Counted from the first letter of the stretch, positions 17,325-26,456 are shown. The stretch is DNA of 44,395 bases from Sphingopyxis sp. (GCA_017745175.1 JAGHZY010000001.1:172827-217221), one strand, 5' to 3'. Made by a program: numbers and translations. Notes: generated by a model not told the origin, from the sequence alone.

Positions 17325-17441
17325 AGAACATCCTTTCCGCCCCGCGCCGATCAGATTCGGGATCCGATCTCCCTTTCCGGCAGGCCCTCCCGCCAGCGGC
17401 TGTGAGCAGGGCGATAATGCACGAAAACGCACGCCGTTCAA

Positions 17442-17463
17442 TTACTAACTGTTTATCCAGTAA
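17442..17463. promoter_or_regulatory. TetR-type operator candidate before the DUF3089 gene
   Basis: TTACT and AGTAA arms enclose a 12-base centre, with an inner CAGT/ACTG pairing. Read on the minus strand, TTACTGG-N5-CAG-N2-AGT matches the site at 15611-15630 at the same spacing. It is 118-139 bases upstream of the DUF3089 start at 17324. Confidence 0.45.
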
Positions 17464-17479
17464 GTTTATGAATTGGCGT

Positions 17480-18154
17480 TCAGCCGGGTCCTTGCAGTGC
17501 GTCAAGCTGCGCCCGATAATTCCGGATCAGGGCGGGATCGGCATCGCCGCGATGTCTGTCGATGAATGTCATCAACGCGTCCCGGTATTCCGCGACGAAG
17601 GCGCGGTTGTCGGGACTCGCCGCGAATTGCGCGGCGGCCTTTTCGACGGGCCTGCGATCCTCGTCGATCAGATAGCTTTTCCCATAGGGCGAAAGGTCAC
17701 GCATGATGACGAAATTGCGCGGGAAGCCCGGAATGTAACGAACCGCGAACCGCTCCCCTTGCGGCGGGATGAAGATGGTGTTGGTGATGGGGTAGATGCT
17801 GGCGGACATCGTGTCGAACCGCGTGACCACATCACGGCCGTCCGCCGTCCGGATCACCGCATCATAGGCCCAGATGCTCTGGTCGTTCAGGGTCGAACTG
17901 GTCTCCTCGGACTGGGTGATGACCGCCGTTCCGTCGACGCCGAATGCCTCGAGCAGCAACGCATTGAAGATATGCGCGGTGAAGAGGTTGATCTGGCCAT
18001 ATATGAAAAAGAGCAGGATCAACGCGTGCCAGCGGCGGCTCCCGCTCCATCTCGCGAGTATATGGGTCAGCAAGACACCGGCGGCGACGATCAGGGGCCA
18101 CGACCAGAAGGGATGGTAGGTGAGGAAATACGAGATTTTTGACAACAGAACCAT
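17480..18154 (-). CDS. hypothetical membrane protein
   Basis: 224 aa from the ATG at 18152-18154, with AGGAGG about 10 bases upstream; the open frame runs to 18271 but without a ribosome site. Two hydrophobic segments (residues about 17-33 and 44-66, ALILLFFIYGQINLF) are followed by a soluble domain with SIWAYDAVIRTADGRDVVTRFD and FIPPQGERFAVRYIPGFPRNFVIM, a beta-rich pattern reminiscent of DUF3592-type proteins in which a short beta domain follows membrane helices. The function is unknown. The next gene upstream (18244-18774) has a similar architecture and the two probably form an operon. Confidence 0.7.
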   Translation of the reverse strand: MVLLSKISYFLTYHPFWSWPLIVAAGVLLTHILARWSGSRRWHALILLFFIYGQINLFTAHIFNALLLEAFGVDGTAVITQSEETSSTLNDQSIWAYDAVIRTADGRDVVTRFDTMSASIYPITNTIFIPPQGERFAVRYIPGFPRNFVIMRDLSPYGKSYLIDEDRRPVEKAAAQFAASPDNRAFVAEYRDALMTFIDRHRGDADPALIRNYRAQLDALQGPG

Positions 18155-18243
18155 GAAAGCCCTGACCTCCTGCTGATATCGACGGGCGGGGTTTCTCCGC
18201 AGATATACGCTGTCCGGTGCGGCATCACCCGACCTGCGCCCGT

Positions 18244-18774
18244 TCAATAGGGGTTCGGTGCGGCCGGACACGCGCGTTGGCGGACCTCGAGCCTGACGAT
18301 GTCGTTATATCCGCGCACCTTGTCGGGGATATAGCCGACGCGCACCCATGAATCGGCGTGGACGATCCCGCCGCCGGGTTCGACCAGATGATAGCCAAAG
18401 CGGACCTCGTCGGCGGCATAGTCGAAGGTGCGGCCCGCGACCGCCCATCGCTCGAGCCCCGAATCGGCTTCGTGCGGCGAAGCGAGCCCCGGTTTGAACC
18501 AGTCGAGGCACCCCTCGACGCTCGCGAAGTGGCCGCTCGCGATCTGCGCCTTCACGGCGCGGGCATGGCGGATGTCGTACCAGGTCATCCAGATCGCCCC
18601 CGCCGCCATCGCGAGGACGAGCGGCAGGTAGAAAAGCGCCGCCTTCCGACGGAGACAAAGGGCGAAATACAATATGCCGCCGAGCAAACCGAGGTCGATC
18701 GCCACGAAGATCAGGAAAAAGGACCAGGCAGGACCGATCTGGTCGGGATTTCGGGTCAGATCGAAAACGTCCAA
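18244..18774 (-). CDS. hypothetical membrane protein, two helices
   Basis: 176 aa from the ATG at 18772-18774. Residues 17-40 (AWSFFLIFVAIDLGLLGGIL) and 46-65 (ALFYLPLVLAMAAGAIW) are hydrophobic; the remainder holds EGCLDWFKPGLASPHEADSG, WAVAGRTFDYAADEVRFGYH and VHADSWVRVGYIPDKV. The WxVxGxxFxY...VxVGY rhythm resembles the beta domain of the downstream neighbour, so the pair may have arisen by duplication or work as a heteromer. I recognise no named family and no catalytic motif. Confidence 0.7.
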   Translation of the reverse strand: MDVFDLTRNPDQIGPAWSFFLIFVAIDLGLLGGILYFALCLRRKAALFYLPLVLAMAAGAIWMTWYDIRHARAVKAQIASGHFASVEGCLDWFKPGLASPHEADSGLERWAVAGRTFDYAADEVRFGYHLVEPGGGIVHADSWVRVGYIPDKVRGYNDIVRLEVRQRACPAAPNPY

Positions 18775-18897
18775 CGGATCACCTCGTCCTGCACGCTTTG
18801 CGATGGTTTCCCGGGCGGTTTGCAGGCGGTGTCGGCTGCGCGGGGCGGGGCGAAGACCGCCGGAACAGGGCCCCTGACGGGCGTGCGGAACGGCGCC

Positions 18898-20001
18898 TCA
18901 GCATCGCGCCTCGTCCCGCCATTCGCGAAGCCCCCGCAGCGCCGACATATGCATCGCCCGGCCAATGTCGACGACGCGTGCGCGCCACGCCGGATCGGCC
19001 GGATTATAGGCCGCGCGCAATTTTGCCTGCAACGCCCGTCGCAGGGCAGTATCTTCCGGGCCGACCCCCAGACGCAACCATCGATCGATCATCACCGCCT
19101 CGAACGCTTCGAGGTTCGGGACGGTTCCGATCTCGATCGGCGCGCCGACGATTTCGATATGCGGCGCCAGCCTGCGCAGACCGGGCAACAGCAAGCCCGA
19201 CCAGTCGGGCATTTCGCCCGATTCAAAGGCTTCGTCCCCCGTTTGCATATCCTGATCGGCCCACCAGTCCGCCATCCGTACCCGCACTGCCGAGCCGGGC
19301 GCATCGAGGGCGACGACGAGCGGGCGGCCATAGTCACCGAAGCCGGTGTGCCATTCGAGATAGGCCATGCGCCCGCATCGCCCGAGCTCGGTTTCGACGA
19401 TCCGCCGGAAAATCCGGTGCGAGGGCGATGGACGAACCCCGCCGAAGCCGAGGCCATCGGCATGGCTGTGCTGACCGCCGGTGAAGGCGGTGAGCGTGCG
19501 TGCGGCGCCCCATTCGGCACTGAGCGTCGCGAACAATCCGGCCACCCGGCCCGGCAGGTCCGCGTCCCAGTGATCGGGGCATATGATGTCATGTATCCGG
19601 GCATAGTCGGGATTGGACCGGAGCGGCACGCCGAAATCGCCGAAATTCCGGGAAAGATCGACATTGTCCGGATCGACACGATGGCCGTGCGATAATCCCC
19701 ACGGATTGAGCGCATGAACGATGACGACATTGCAATCATCGCCAAGGTCATGCGGATCGAGCGCGGCGGCGAAGGCGCGCTGTGCGGCGGACCCGGCATG
19801 GCCCTCCGCGCCGTGTACGCCCGAGATCGATAACAAGGTGTGCCGCGCATTGCGGGGCCCGATGACCGCCCAGTCGATCGTCAGCTCTTCACCCTCGACG
19901 CCGGTCGCGGGTATGGATGCCGAGGCGAGCCGTCCGCCGGCGGCCGATGCCGTCGCGCGAAACGCGTCCCGCGCCTCGGCGTAGCTTTCGGCATACGTCA
20001 C
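18898..20001 (-). CDS. DUF2817 / M14-like zinc carboxypeptidase-like protein
   Basis: 367 aa from a GTG at 19999-20001 that overlaps the MFS stop (GTGA). The zinc-site pattern of M14 carboxypeptidases is visible: GVHGAEGHAGS gives His and Glu of HxxE, and LEWHTGFGDYG supplies the third His ligand. VDLSRNFGDF matches the substrate-arginine/asparagine region. DUF2817 proteins are cytoplasmic M14 relatives with unknown substrates. It is the last gene of the five-gene operon with an M20 amidohydrolase, so the pathway substrate probably contains an amide or peptide bond. An amidase or carboxypeptidase role is inference from the fold. Confidence 0.85.
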   Translation of the reverse strand: MTYAESYAEARDAFRATASAAGGRLASASIPATGVEGEELTIDWAVIGPRNARHTLLSISGVHGAEGHAGSAAQRAFAAALDPHDLGDDCNVVIVHALNPWGLSHGHRVDPDNVDLSRNFGDFGVPLRSNPDYARIHDIICPDHWDADLPGRVAGLFATLSAEWGAARTLTAFTGGQHSHADGLGFGGVRPSPSHRIFRRIVETELGRCGRMAYLEWHTGFGDYGRPLVVALDAPGSAVRVRMADWWADQDMQTGDEAFESGEMPDWSGLLLPGLRRLAPHIEIVGAPIEIGTVPNLEAFEAVMIDRWLRLGVGPEDTALRRALQAKLRAAYNPADPAWRARVVDIGRAMHMSALRGLREWRDEARC

Positions 20002-21155
20002 CGGTCGACCGGAGGCGGCGCGGCGGCAAGGAGCGGCAGGGTGAAGAGGAAGCTGACCAGATAGAGGCCCGCGGCGAGGAACCCGATGATATGCGCGCCA
20101 TGGCCGGCCAGCGTCGCGCCGATCGCCGGCCCGACCGCCGACCCCAGCGCGAGCAGCGCCGCCCCCATGCTGCTCCACCGGCCGCTGCGATCGAGGCTCG
20201 CGATCGCGCCGAGGATGAATGGCAGGCCAAAGAACCATGCGGTTTTGACGATCACCGCGCCCGCCACATAAGCGGCCATGGTCGGGGTCGCCAGCAGCAG
20301 CGCCGAGATGACCAGACCCGCAAAGGCGAGCGCGTTGGGAGCCCGCTGCCCGAACCGGTGCCCGGCAATGATCGACAACACCGCGCCGCCGATAGCGCCG
20401 AGCACCGAAAGGCCCAGCAGCACGCCGACCTGGCTGCGATCGAGGCCGACGGCCAGCCCCATCCGCTCCTGGAATGACCACAATGTGGTGTGGCCGGCAT
20501 AAAGGCAGAGCAACGCCAGCGCCCCGCTCACCGCCGGAAGATTGACCGTCGATCCCGGCGATTCCGTCATGCCGGTCGCTTCGACCGTCGGAGAGGATGG
20601 GGCCGGCGGTATCAGCCGGGTACAGCCCAGCCCGATGAGCGCGGTCAGGGCCAGCAGCGCAACGATTCCGGCAAGGCCGGAAGTCTGGGCGATCCACCCC
20701 GACAGGCTCAGCAGGATGGCGGCATAGGCCAGATTGACGAAGGTGGCGATCGCCCAGACGCGTTGCGGATCGGAGCGCCCGGCATAGGCCGCGAAGACGG
20801 TCGATGCGGCAAAACCCATGGCAAGACCAAAAGCGGCACGGATCGCCAGCAGCGGGACGAAGCCGCCAGCCTTGGCGGTAAGCAGGCTGGCGACGATCAT
20901 GATCGCGAGCCCGGCGGCCGCGAGCAACGGGCGCCGCGACCGGTGGAGGATGAGGTAGAAGAGCAGCAAACCCAGTGCGTAGGCGCCATTTTCCGCAGCG
21001 ATCGCAAGGCTCGCTTGCGAAGCGGTGAGGCCGAGTTCATCGATGTACAGGCCCAGCATGACCGGGCTCAATGTGGCGCTGGTCATCGCGCCGGTGCCGA
21101 TGACGATCAGCGCCGCGAGACTTGCCCGCGATTCCCCGGGCACGTCAGGCCGCAT
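19998..21155 (-). CDS. MFS permease of the AraC-controlled operon
   Basis: 385 aa from the ATG at 21153-21155, overlapping the aldehyde dehydrogenase stop by 11 bases. About twelve hydrophobic helices are present; it has no strong sugar-porter marks and only a loose loop 2-3 motif (LHRSRRPLLAA). GLAMGFAAST and WSFQERMGLAVGLDRSQVG are the more conserved-looking parts. It is an inner-membrane carrier whose cargo is presumably the compound admitted by the receptor at 26683-29004, or a pathway product. Its place between alcohol/aldehyde oxidation genes and a peptidase gene parallels the permease (pegD) of the sphingomonad peg operon. Confidence 0.85.
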   Translation of the reverse strand: MRPDVPGESRASLAALIVIGTGAMTSATLSPVMLGLYIDELGLTASQASLAIAAENGAYALGLLLFYLILHRSRRPLLAAAGLAIMIVASLLTAKAGGFVPLLAIRAAFGLAMGFAASTVFAAYAGRSDPQRVWAIATFVNLAYAAILLSLSGWIAQTSGLAGIVALLALTALIGLGCTRLIPPAPSSPTVEATGMTESPGSTVNLPAVSGALALLCLYAGHTTLWSFQERMGLAVGLDRSQVGVLLGLSVLGAIGGAVLSIIAGHRFGQRAPNALAFAGLVISALLLATPTMAAYVAGAVIVKTAWFFGLPFILGAIASLDRSGRWSSMGAALLALGSAVGPAIGATLAGHGAHIIGFLAAGLYLVSFLFTLPLLAAAPPPVDR

Positions 21156-22620
21156 GGGTGATCGCCTGCGGGGCAGTGAGAGCCGCGAGCCCCGCCAGCC
21201 CGCCTTCGACCCCGAAGCCCGATTGCTTGCGCGGTTCGAACGGGATGCCCAGCGCCAGTCCCGGCCGGGCCGTCGGCGTGGCGATCACGTCGATCGATCC
21301 GACCCGAAGCCCGGCGGCGATCCGCTCGGCCGCCTCGCGATCGGCACCCCATACCGTCGCTCCCAGCCCGTAGGGGCCATCGTCCGCCATCGCGATCGCG
21401 TCGTCCAGATCGTCATATTCCTGCACGGTGAGTAGCGGTCCGAATATTTCCTGCTGGACCAGCGCCCCATCCTGCGCCGCGCCCAGCACGAGTTCCGGGC
21501 CGGCGTAGAAGCCTTCGGGCGGCAAATCGCCGGGGACCGCCGACAGCGGCACGACCTCTGCCGTCCGGTGGGCGATCTCGCGGAAGCGCTGGACCGTGTC
21601 ATATTGCTTGCGGCTGGCGAGCGGACCGAGCCGCGTCGCGGGATCGCGCGGGTCGCCAACCGGCCAGTCCGCCGCGGCGCGCAACCCGTCGATCGCGGCT
21701 TCCAGCCCGCCCCTCGGAACCAGCAACCGGGAGCGCGCCGCGCACCACTGGCCGGTGTTCCAGAATGCGGCGTGAAAGACGCCCGGCCAGATCGCGCGCT
21801 CGCCGATCATGTCGGGCAGGACCAGTTGCGGTGACTTGCCGCCGCACTCCAGCATTACCGGCTTGAGCGACGCCGAGGCCGAAGCCTGGATGATCGCCTG
21901 GCCCGTCGGGGTCGAGCCCGTGAACGCGATCATATCGACGCCGGGATGCGCCGCGAGTGCCGCGCCGGCGGTGTGCCCGGCGCCGAGCACGACGTTGAAC
22001 ACGCCCGGCGGAAAGCCCGCTTCGCCAGCCAGCTTCGCGAGCAGGACCGCCGATCGCGGCGAGAGCTCCGACGGCTTGAGGACAAGGGTGTTTCCGGCCG
22101 CGAGGATCGGCGCGATCCGGATCAGCACATTGGCGGTTGGAAAGTTCCACGGCGTGATCGCGCCGACGACGCCCCGCGGCCGCCGCACCGCGCCATCGGC
22201 GCGTTCCTCGAGCGCGGGGATCATGCTGGCATAGTGACCGATCAGCAGCGGAGCCTGCGCGATCAGCGTGCGGGCGTCGGTGACCGGACGTCCGACTTCG
22301 ATCGTCTCGAGCCAGGCCAGCTGATCGATTTCGTCGGCGATCCGCGCTGCCCACGCCAGCAGCAAGCCCGACCGGCCGGCGGCACCGATCCGCGCCCACT
22401 CGCCGGGGAGTGCCGACCGGGCCGCGATCACTGCGGCATCGATCGCCATGGCGCCACCCTCATCGAACCGTCCGATATCTTCGCCCGTCGCGGGGTTGAC
22501 GCTGACGATCGAATCCCGCCCGAACCGCCGGGTCTCGCCATCGATCCAGCCATGCTCCAGCGCTTCGGGCAGCGGACTATCCCAAGCCGGCAAGTCCGGG
22601 ACGGCAACGGAGGAATTCAT
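21145..22620 (-). CDS. NAD(P)-dependent aldehyde dehydrogenase
   Basis: 491 aa, ATG at 22618-22620 overlapping the GMC oxidoreductase stop. Family marks in order are TPWNFPTANVLIRIAPILAAGNTLVLKPSE (catalytic Asn and NAD-binding Lys), AFTGSTPTG, MLECGGKSPQLV (catalytic Glu), NTGQWCAARSRLLV (nucleophile Cys) and a QQEIFGPLLTV segment. It converts an aldehyde to the carboxylic acid. Directly behind a GMC alcohol oxidase/dehydrogenase it should take that enzyme's product, giving a two-step oxidation of a primary alcohol. The enzyme is the usual family length and has no visible defects. Confidence 0.93.
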   Translation of the reverse strand: MNSSVAVPDLPAWDSPLPEALEHGWIDGETRRFGRDSIVSVNPATGEDIGRFDEGGAMAIDAAVIAARSALPGEWARIGAAGRSGLLLAWAARIADEIDQLAWLETIEVGRPVTDARTLIAQAPLLIGHYASMIPALEERADGAVRRPRGVVGAITPWNFPTANVLIRIAPILAAGNTLVLKPSELSPRSAVLLAKLAGEAGFPPGVFNVVLGAGHTAGAALAAHPGVDMIAFTGSTPTGQAIIQASASASLKPVMLECGGKSPQLVLPDMIGERAIWPGVFHAAFWNTGQWCAARSRLLVPRGGLEAAIDGLRAAADWPVGDPRDPATRLGPLASRKQYDTVQRFREIAHRTAEVVPLSAVPGDLPPEGFYAGPELVLGAAQDGALVQQEIFGPLLTVQEYDDLDDAIAMADDGPYGLGATVWGADREAAERIAAGLRVGSIDVIATPTARPGLALGIPFEPRKQSGFGVEGGLAGLAALTAPQAITHAA

Positions 22621-24221
22621 ACAGGCATTCCGATCAGGTCTGCGGCCCTGTCGCCGATCATCATCGCGACGGCCTGGGTGTTTCCGCTGATGTGGCGGGG
22701 CATGATGGAGGTGTCGGCGACGAACAGTCCCTCGACACCGCGAACCCTGAGCCCGGGATCGACGACCGACGCGGGGTCCGAGCCCATCCGGCAAGTGCCG
22801 ACCGGGTGATAGATGGGTCCGGCGAGGCTGCGGATCTGCTGCTCCGCTTCGGCGTCGCCGGCGTTCAGGTCGGGCCAGCCGATCCGTTCCTCGACGAAAT
22901 CGCGGAAGGCCGGCGCATCGACGATGCGCCCGCAAAGTTCGATGCCGCGGCGCAGCGTCGCCATATCCTCGGGCGCATCGAGCAATCTGGGGAAGATCAG
23001 CGGTGCATCGGCCGGGTCGTCGCTCGCGAGGTCGATCCGGCCCTTGCTTCGGGGATGGTTGACGCTGGCGACGACGCTGACCATCGGGAAGGGCGCAAGT
23101 TTGCGGTCGCTGCCACGGCCGATATGGCCGAACGGCGTCAGGTGAAGCTGGATGTCGGGCGATTGCAGGCCGGCCGTCGTCCGCGCAAAGCCGACGGCCT
23201 GCGCGGTCGGATTGGCAGCCGGTCCCTTGCCCGCCAGCCACCGGAACATCGCGCGCGCCATTCCCGGCAGGTTGACCTGCTGGTTGAGCGTCGGGACATT
23301 CACCTTCAGGCCCATCCAGATTCCCGCATGCTCCATCAGATTGCAGCCGACTTCGGGCGCATCCGCGACGACCGCGATCCCGAGTTCGCGGAGCCGCGCG
23401 GCCGGGCCGATACCCGACAGCATCAGCAATTGCGGCGTGTGGATCGCTCCGCCCGACAGAATGACGCCGCGGCGCGCGCGCGCCATGCGGATCATGCCAT
23501 CCTGTTCGAACTCGACACCCGTCGCACGGCCGTTCCCGAAAATCACGCGGCGCGCCCGCGCGCCGTCCAGAATCTTCGCCGCGCCGCGGGCGATTGCCGG
23601 CTTCAGGAAGGCGGTAAAGCTGTCGTGCCGCCGGCCGTTGCGCGCCGAAGCCTGCACATAACCGATCCCGTCCTGGCATTCGCCGTTGATGTCGGGGTTG
23701 AACGGCAATCCTGCCTCGCCCGCCGCCGCGATGAAGCGCGGGGTCAGGTCGTGGATAAAGGGGAGGGGCGAAACGCTCAGCGGCCCCGAAGCGCCACGAA
23801 CCTGCGATTCGCCGTCGGCGCTGGTTTCGATCCGCCGGAAATAGGGCAGCACGTCGCGATAGCTCCAGCCCTCTGCGCCAAGGTCGCGCCAGGCATCGAA
23901 GTCCCCCGGGGCCCCGCGGACATAGATCATCCCGTTGATCCGCGTACTGCCGCCAGGGCCACGTCCGCGGGGCCAGTCCTCGGTCCGGTCGAGACGGCTG
24001 GGGTCGGGCTGCGAAACGAGCTTCCAGTCGTAGAAGGGATGTCCGTTGGTATAGATGGTCGCGGCGGGAATCGCCTCGATCCGTAACCGGCCGGCGCGGC
24101 CGGCCTCGAGTACGGCGACGCGCGCTCCCGGTATGGCCGCGAGCCGCCCGGCCACGGCGCAGCCGCTCGCCCCGGCGCCGACCACGACAAAATCGAAATC
24201 CCCGTTTTCGTGACTGATCAT
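22617..24221 (-). CDS. GMC-family FAD-dependent alcohol oxidoreductase
   Basis: 534 aa, ATG at 24219-24221 overlapping the amidohydrolase stop. It has the N-terminal FAD-binding VVVGAGASGCAVAGRLA with a following VLEAG, the GMC signature GPGGSTRINGMIYVRG, the second signature GVILSGGAIHTPQLLMLSGIG, the active-site HPVGTCRMG, and the C-terminal DTSIMPRHISGNTQAV with the His/Asn pair. It oxidises a primary alcohol to an aldehyde. Its length and context (aldehyde dehydrogenase, permease, AraC regulator, TonB receptor) are like those of PEG dehydrogenase (PegA), but choline-dehydrogenase-like enzymes are equally similar by eye. There is no signal peptide, so it acts in the cytoplasm or on the inner face of the membrane. 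Confidence 0.92.
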   Translation of the reverse strand: MISHENGDFDFVVVGAGASGCAVAGRLAAIPGARVAVLEAGRAGRLRIEAIPAATIYTNGHPFYDWKLVSQPDPSRLDRTEDWPRGRGPGGSTRINGMIYVRGAPGDFDAWRDLGAEGWSYRDVLPYFRRIETSADGESQVRGASGPLSVSPLPFIHDLTPRFIAAAGEAGLPFNPDINGECQDGIGYVQASARNGRRHDSFTAFLKPAIARGAAKILDGARARRVIFGNGRATGVEFEQDGMIRMARARRGVILSGGAIHTPQLLMLSGIGPAARLRELGIAVVADAPEVGCNLMEHAGIWMGLKVNVPTLNQQVNLPGMARAMFRWLAGKGPAANPTAQAVGFARTTAGLQSPDIQLHLTPFGHIGRGSDRKLAPFPMVSVVASVNHPRSKGRIDLASDDPADAPLIFPRLLDAPEDMATLRRGIELCGRIVDAPAFRDFVEERIGWPDLNAGDAEAEQQIRSLAGPIYHPVGTCRMGSDPASVVDPGLRVRGVEGLFVADTSIMPRHISGNTQAVAMMIGDRAADLIGMPV

Positions 24222-25414
24222 GCGGGCTGGCGTCCTGCTGCGAGTTTGCGTTCGACCATCGCGAGGAAGAAGCTTGCCCCGATCGGCAGCAACCGGTCCT
24301 CAAAATCATAATCGGGACTGTGCAGCATGGGCGTATCGTCCGAGCGTCGCGTACCGAGGAGAACATAGGCGCCCGGAAGACGCTCGAGCATATAGGCGAA
24401 ATCTTCCGAACCCGTGACCGGCGGCATGTCGCGGATCACCGCCCCGCTGCCCAGAATACCGGCCAGCGCCGCTGCCGCGATATCCGCTTCGCCGGGGTGA
24501 TTGACCGTCGGCGGAAACAACAGCTCGAAGGCCACGTCGCACGCCACATCATGCGCAAAGCCGATACCGCTACAGCGCCGCCGCAGTTCGGCTTCGAGCG
24601 TTCTCATCGTCGGCGTATCGAATGCGCGTGCGGTTCCGGTCAGCGTCACGCTGTCGGGGATGACATTGAATGCGCCGCCGCCGTTGATCGACGCGACGCT
24701 CATCACCGCCATTCCGCTGGCCGCGCTCCGGCGCCCCGGCACCGATTCGATGAGCGAAACGAGCTCGGCTGCGGCCGATACCGGACTCGCGGTGATATGC
24801 GGGGTCGCCGCATGGCCGCCGCGTCCCCGTACCACGACCTCGAAGCGCGCCGCGCCCGCGCAGGCCGGTCCCGAATGCACCGCCGCCGTGCCCAGCGCCA
24901 GCGGCGGGGCGTTGTGCAGCGCGAACACCGCATCGCAGGGAAAGCGCTCGAACAGGCCCTCGGCGATCATCCTGCGCGCGCCGCCAAGGCCTTCTTCGGC
25001 GGGCTGGAAGATCAGATGGACCGTTCCGGCAAAGGTGCGGCGCTCCGCGAGTATTCGTGCGGCGCCAAGCAGCATTGCGGTATGCCCGTCGTGCCCGCAC
25101 GCGTGCATTACGCCCGGACGGGACGAGCGATGCGGCGCCTTTCCCTGTTCGTCGATGGGAAGCGCGTCCATGTCGGCGCGCAGCCCGATCGCCGGCCCGG
25201 CGCCGCGGTCGCCCCGGATCACGCCGACGACGCCCGTGCCACCGATGCCGACATGGGTCTCGATGCCCCATGAACGCAGCCGGTCGGCGACGAAAGCCGA
25301 TGTTTCCGTTTCTTCGAACCCCAGTTCCGGATGCCGGTGGAGGTGTCGCCGCCATGCGGTCATCTCGGCGACACAGGGCGCGATGTCCCGGTCGATGGCG
25401 ATGGGGGTTGTCAT
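24218..25414 (-). CDS. M20-family amidohydrolase (N-acyl-amino-acid hydrolase type)
   Basis: 398 aa from the ATG at 25412-25414, with GGAG six bases before; a longer frame to 25483 lacks a ribosome site. Metal and catalytic motifs of the M20D/hippurate hydrolase group are intact: RHLHRHPELGFEE, GLRADMDALPIDE, HACGHDGHTAMLLGAA, FQPAEEGLGGARRMI and TGSEDFAYM. It hydrolyses N-acyl amino acids or similar amides. It is the first gene of the five-gene operon, 95 bases from the AraC gene on the same strand, with a CCATAAGCA element 72-80 bases before its start. The pathway therefore probably begins or proceeds by splitting an amide and then oxidising an alcohol. Confidence 0.92.
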   Translation of the reverse strand: MTTPIAIDRDIAPCVAEMTAWRRHLHRHPELGFEETETSAFVADRLRSWGIETHVGIGGTGVVGVIRGDRGAGPAIGLRADMDALPIDEQGKAPHRSSRPGVMHACGHDGHTAMLLGAARILAERRTFAGTVHLIFQPAEEGLGGARRMIAEGLFERFPCDAVFALHNAPPLALGTAAVHSGPACAGAARFEVVVRGRGGHAATPHITASPVSAAAELVSLIESVPGRRSAASGMAVMSVASINGGGAFNVIPDSVTLTGTARAFDTPTMRTLEAELRRRCSGIGFAHDVACDVAFELLFPPTVNHPGEADIAAAALAGILGSGAVIRDMPPVTGSEDFAYMLERLPGAYVLLGTRRSDDTPMLHSPDYDFEDRLLPIGASFFLAMVERKLAAGRQPA

Positions 25415-25485
25415 GGCGGCTCCAGATCGTCGGACACCCCGCTGCGGAGCGTGCCGCACGACCTTAGGCCGGAAGGCTGGCAATA

Positions 25486-25494
25486 TGCTTATGG
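25486..25494 (-). promoter_or_regulatory. CCATAAGCA element upstream of the amidohydrolase operon
   Basis: An exact copy, pointing toward the operon, of the 9-mer present twice in the receptor/regulator gap at 26448-26456 and 26551-26559. It lies in the 95-base gap after the AraC gene. It is a likely half-site for that regulator. Confidence 0.5.
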
Positions 25495-25509
25495 CCGCTG
25501 CGAGGCGGG

Positions 25510-26436
25510 TTATGCCGACCGCACAATTTGTATGGCCGCGTCGCGCGCCACCGAAGGGCTGATCCCGAAATAGGCCTTGTAGGCGAGCGAGAAATTGCTG
25601 AGATGTCCATAGCCGCAGCGTTCCGCGATCTCGCTGATCGACATATCCTCCTCGCCCAACCAGCTCCGCGCGCTTTCCATCCGCTCCCTTTGCAGGGCCT
25701 GCCCGATCGTTTCGCCATAAAAGGCGCGGAAAATCGTGTTAAGGCGCGTTCGGTTCGTGCCCACTGCGCGCGCCAGCTCGGCGATGCCGAGCGGCTGATC
25801 GAGGCGCTCGGCCATGATCGCGCGAGCCTGTTGCGCCCGGCGCACCTCGCGTTCGGTGAGCCCGTGATCGTCGGGCCGTTTGAACTGGCTGATGAAGAAG
25901 TCGAGCAACAAACATGTCAGCTCGTCGATCCTCGCCCGTTTGAAACGTTCCTGCGTCCATGGCGAGCGGCGCGCGTCGAGGATATCGCTCGCGCAGAGCG
26001 CCGCAGCCCGCGGGAGTGCATAGCGCCGGAACAGGAGCCGCTGATCAAGAAACTCGCTGGCTGCCCGAACCTCTTGTCCGCTATCTTCCAGCCCGGCGAT
26101 CCGGCCGTTGCCGAGACGCGGAAAGAACAGCGTTACCGATCGTTCTTCGGTATCCTGCCCGATAATCTGCCGCTTGACGACGCCCGATGGCTGATGCGCA
26201 ATCACCAGGCATTCGCCGGCGATTTCGGATGTCGGGGCGTCGTCGAAGCGATATTCTCCGGCACCGGTCAGCTGCACCTTGAAGGTCAACCGGTCATCGC
26301 CAACCAGATGTTCGTCGATCTTGCCGCGAGACCGGCCGTCGATCACGACGCCGCTGACGTCATCCTCGCGCAGGAATGATTCGAAGCGCCCGTTGACATA
26401 GTGCGGGATTCGTCCGTCCGGTTCTGCAAGCGCCAT
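25510..26436 (-). CDS. AraC family transcriptional regulator
   Basis: 308 aa, ATG at 26434-26436. The last 100 residues hold the two helix-turn-helix motifs of AraC proteins (IAELARAVGTNRTRLNTIFR and a second unit SISEIAERCGYGHLSNFSLA followed by YKAYFGISPS). The N-terminal 200 residues are a sensor domain of the kind seen in PchR- and PegR-like regulators, with no recognised ligand motif. It is divergent from a TonB-dependent receptor gene and lies at the head of the amidohydrolase operon, so it probably activates both, and repeated CCATAAGCA elements support this. One copy sits 11 bases ahead of its own start codon, which suggests autoregulation. Confidence 0.9.
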   Translation of the reverse strand: MALAEPDGRIPHYVNGRFESFLREDDVSGVVIDGRSRGKIDEHLVGDDRLTFKVQLTGAGEYRFDDAPTSEIAGECLVIAHQPSGVVKRQIIGQDTEERSVTLFFPRLGNGRIAGLEDSGQEVRAASEFLDQRLLFRRYALPRAAALCASDILDARRSPWTQERFKRARIDELTCLLLDFFISQFKRPDDHGLTEREVRRAQQARAIMAERLDQPLGIAELARAVGTNRTRLNTIFRAFYGETIGQALQRERMESARSWLGEEDMSISEIAERCGYGHLSNFSLAYKAYFGISPSVARDAAIQIVRSA

Positions 26437-26447
26437 CGATCATTTTC

Positions 26448-26456
26448 CCATAAGCA
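26448..26456 (+). promoter_or_regulatory. CCATAAGCA element next to the araC-type start codon
   Basis: The first of two direct copies in the 246-base divergent region; 103 bases separate it from the copy at 26551. Its closeness to the regulator's start suggests autorepression when occupied. Confidence 0.45.

Noticed and set aside
22692..24086. 464-codon plus-strand open frame
   Set aside because: Antisense to the GMC oxidoreductase gene with intact FAD motifs; no own ribosome site or motif.
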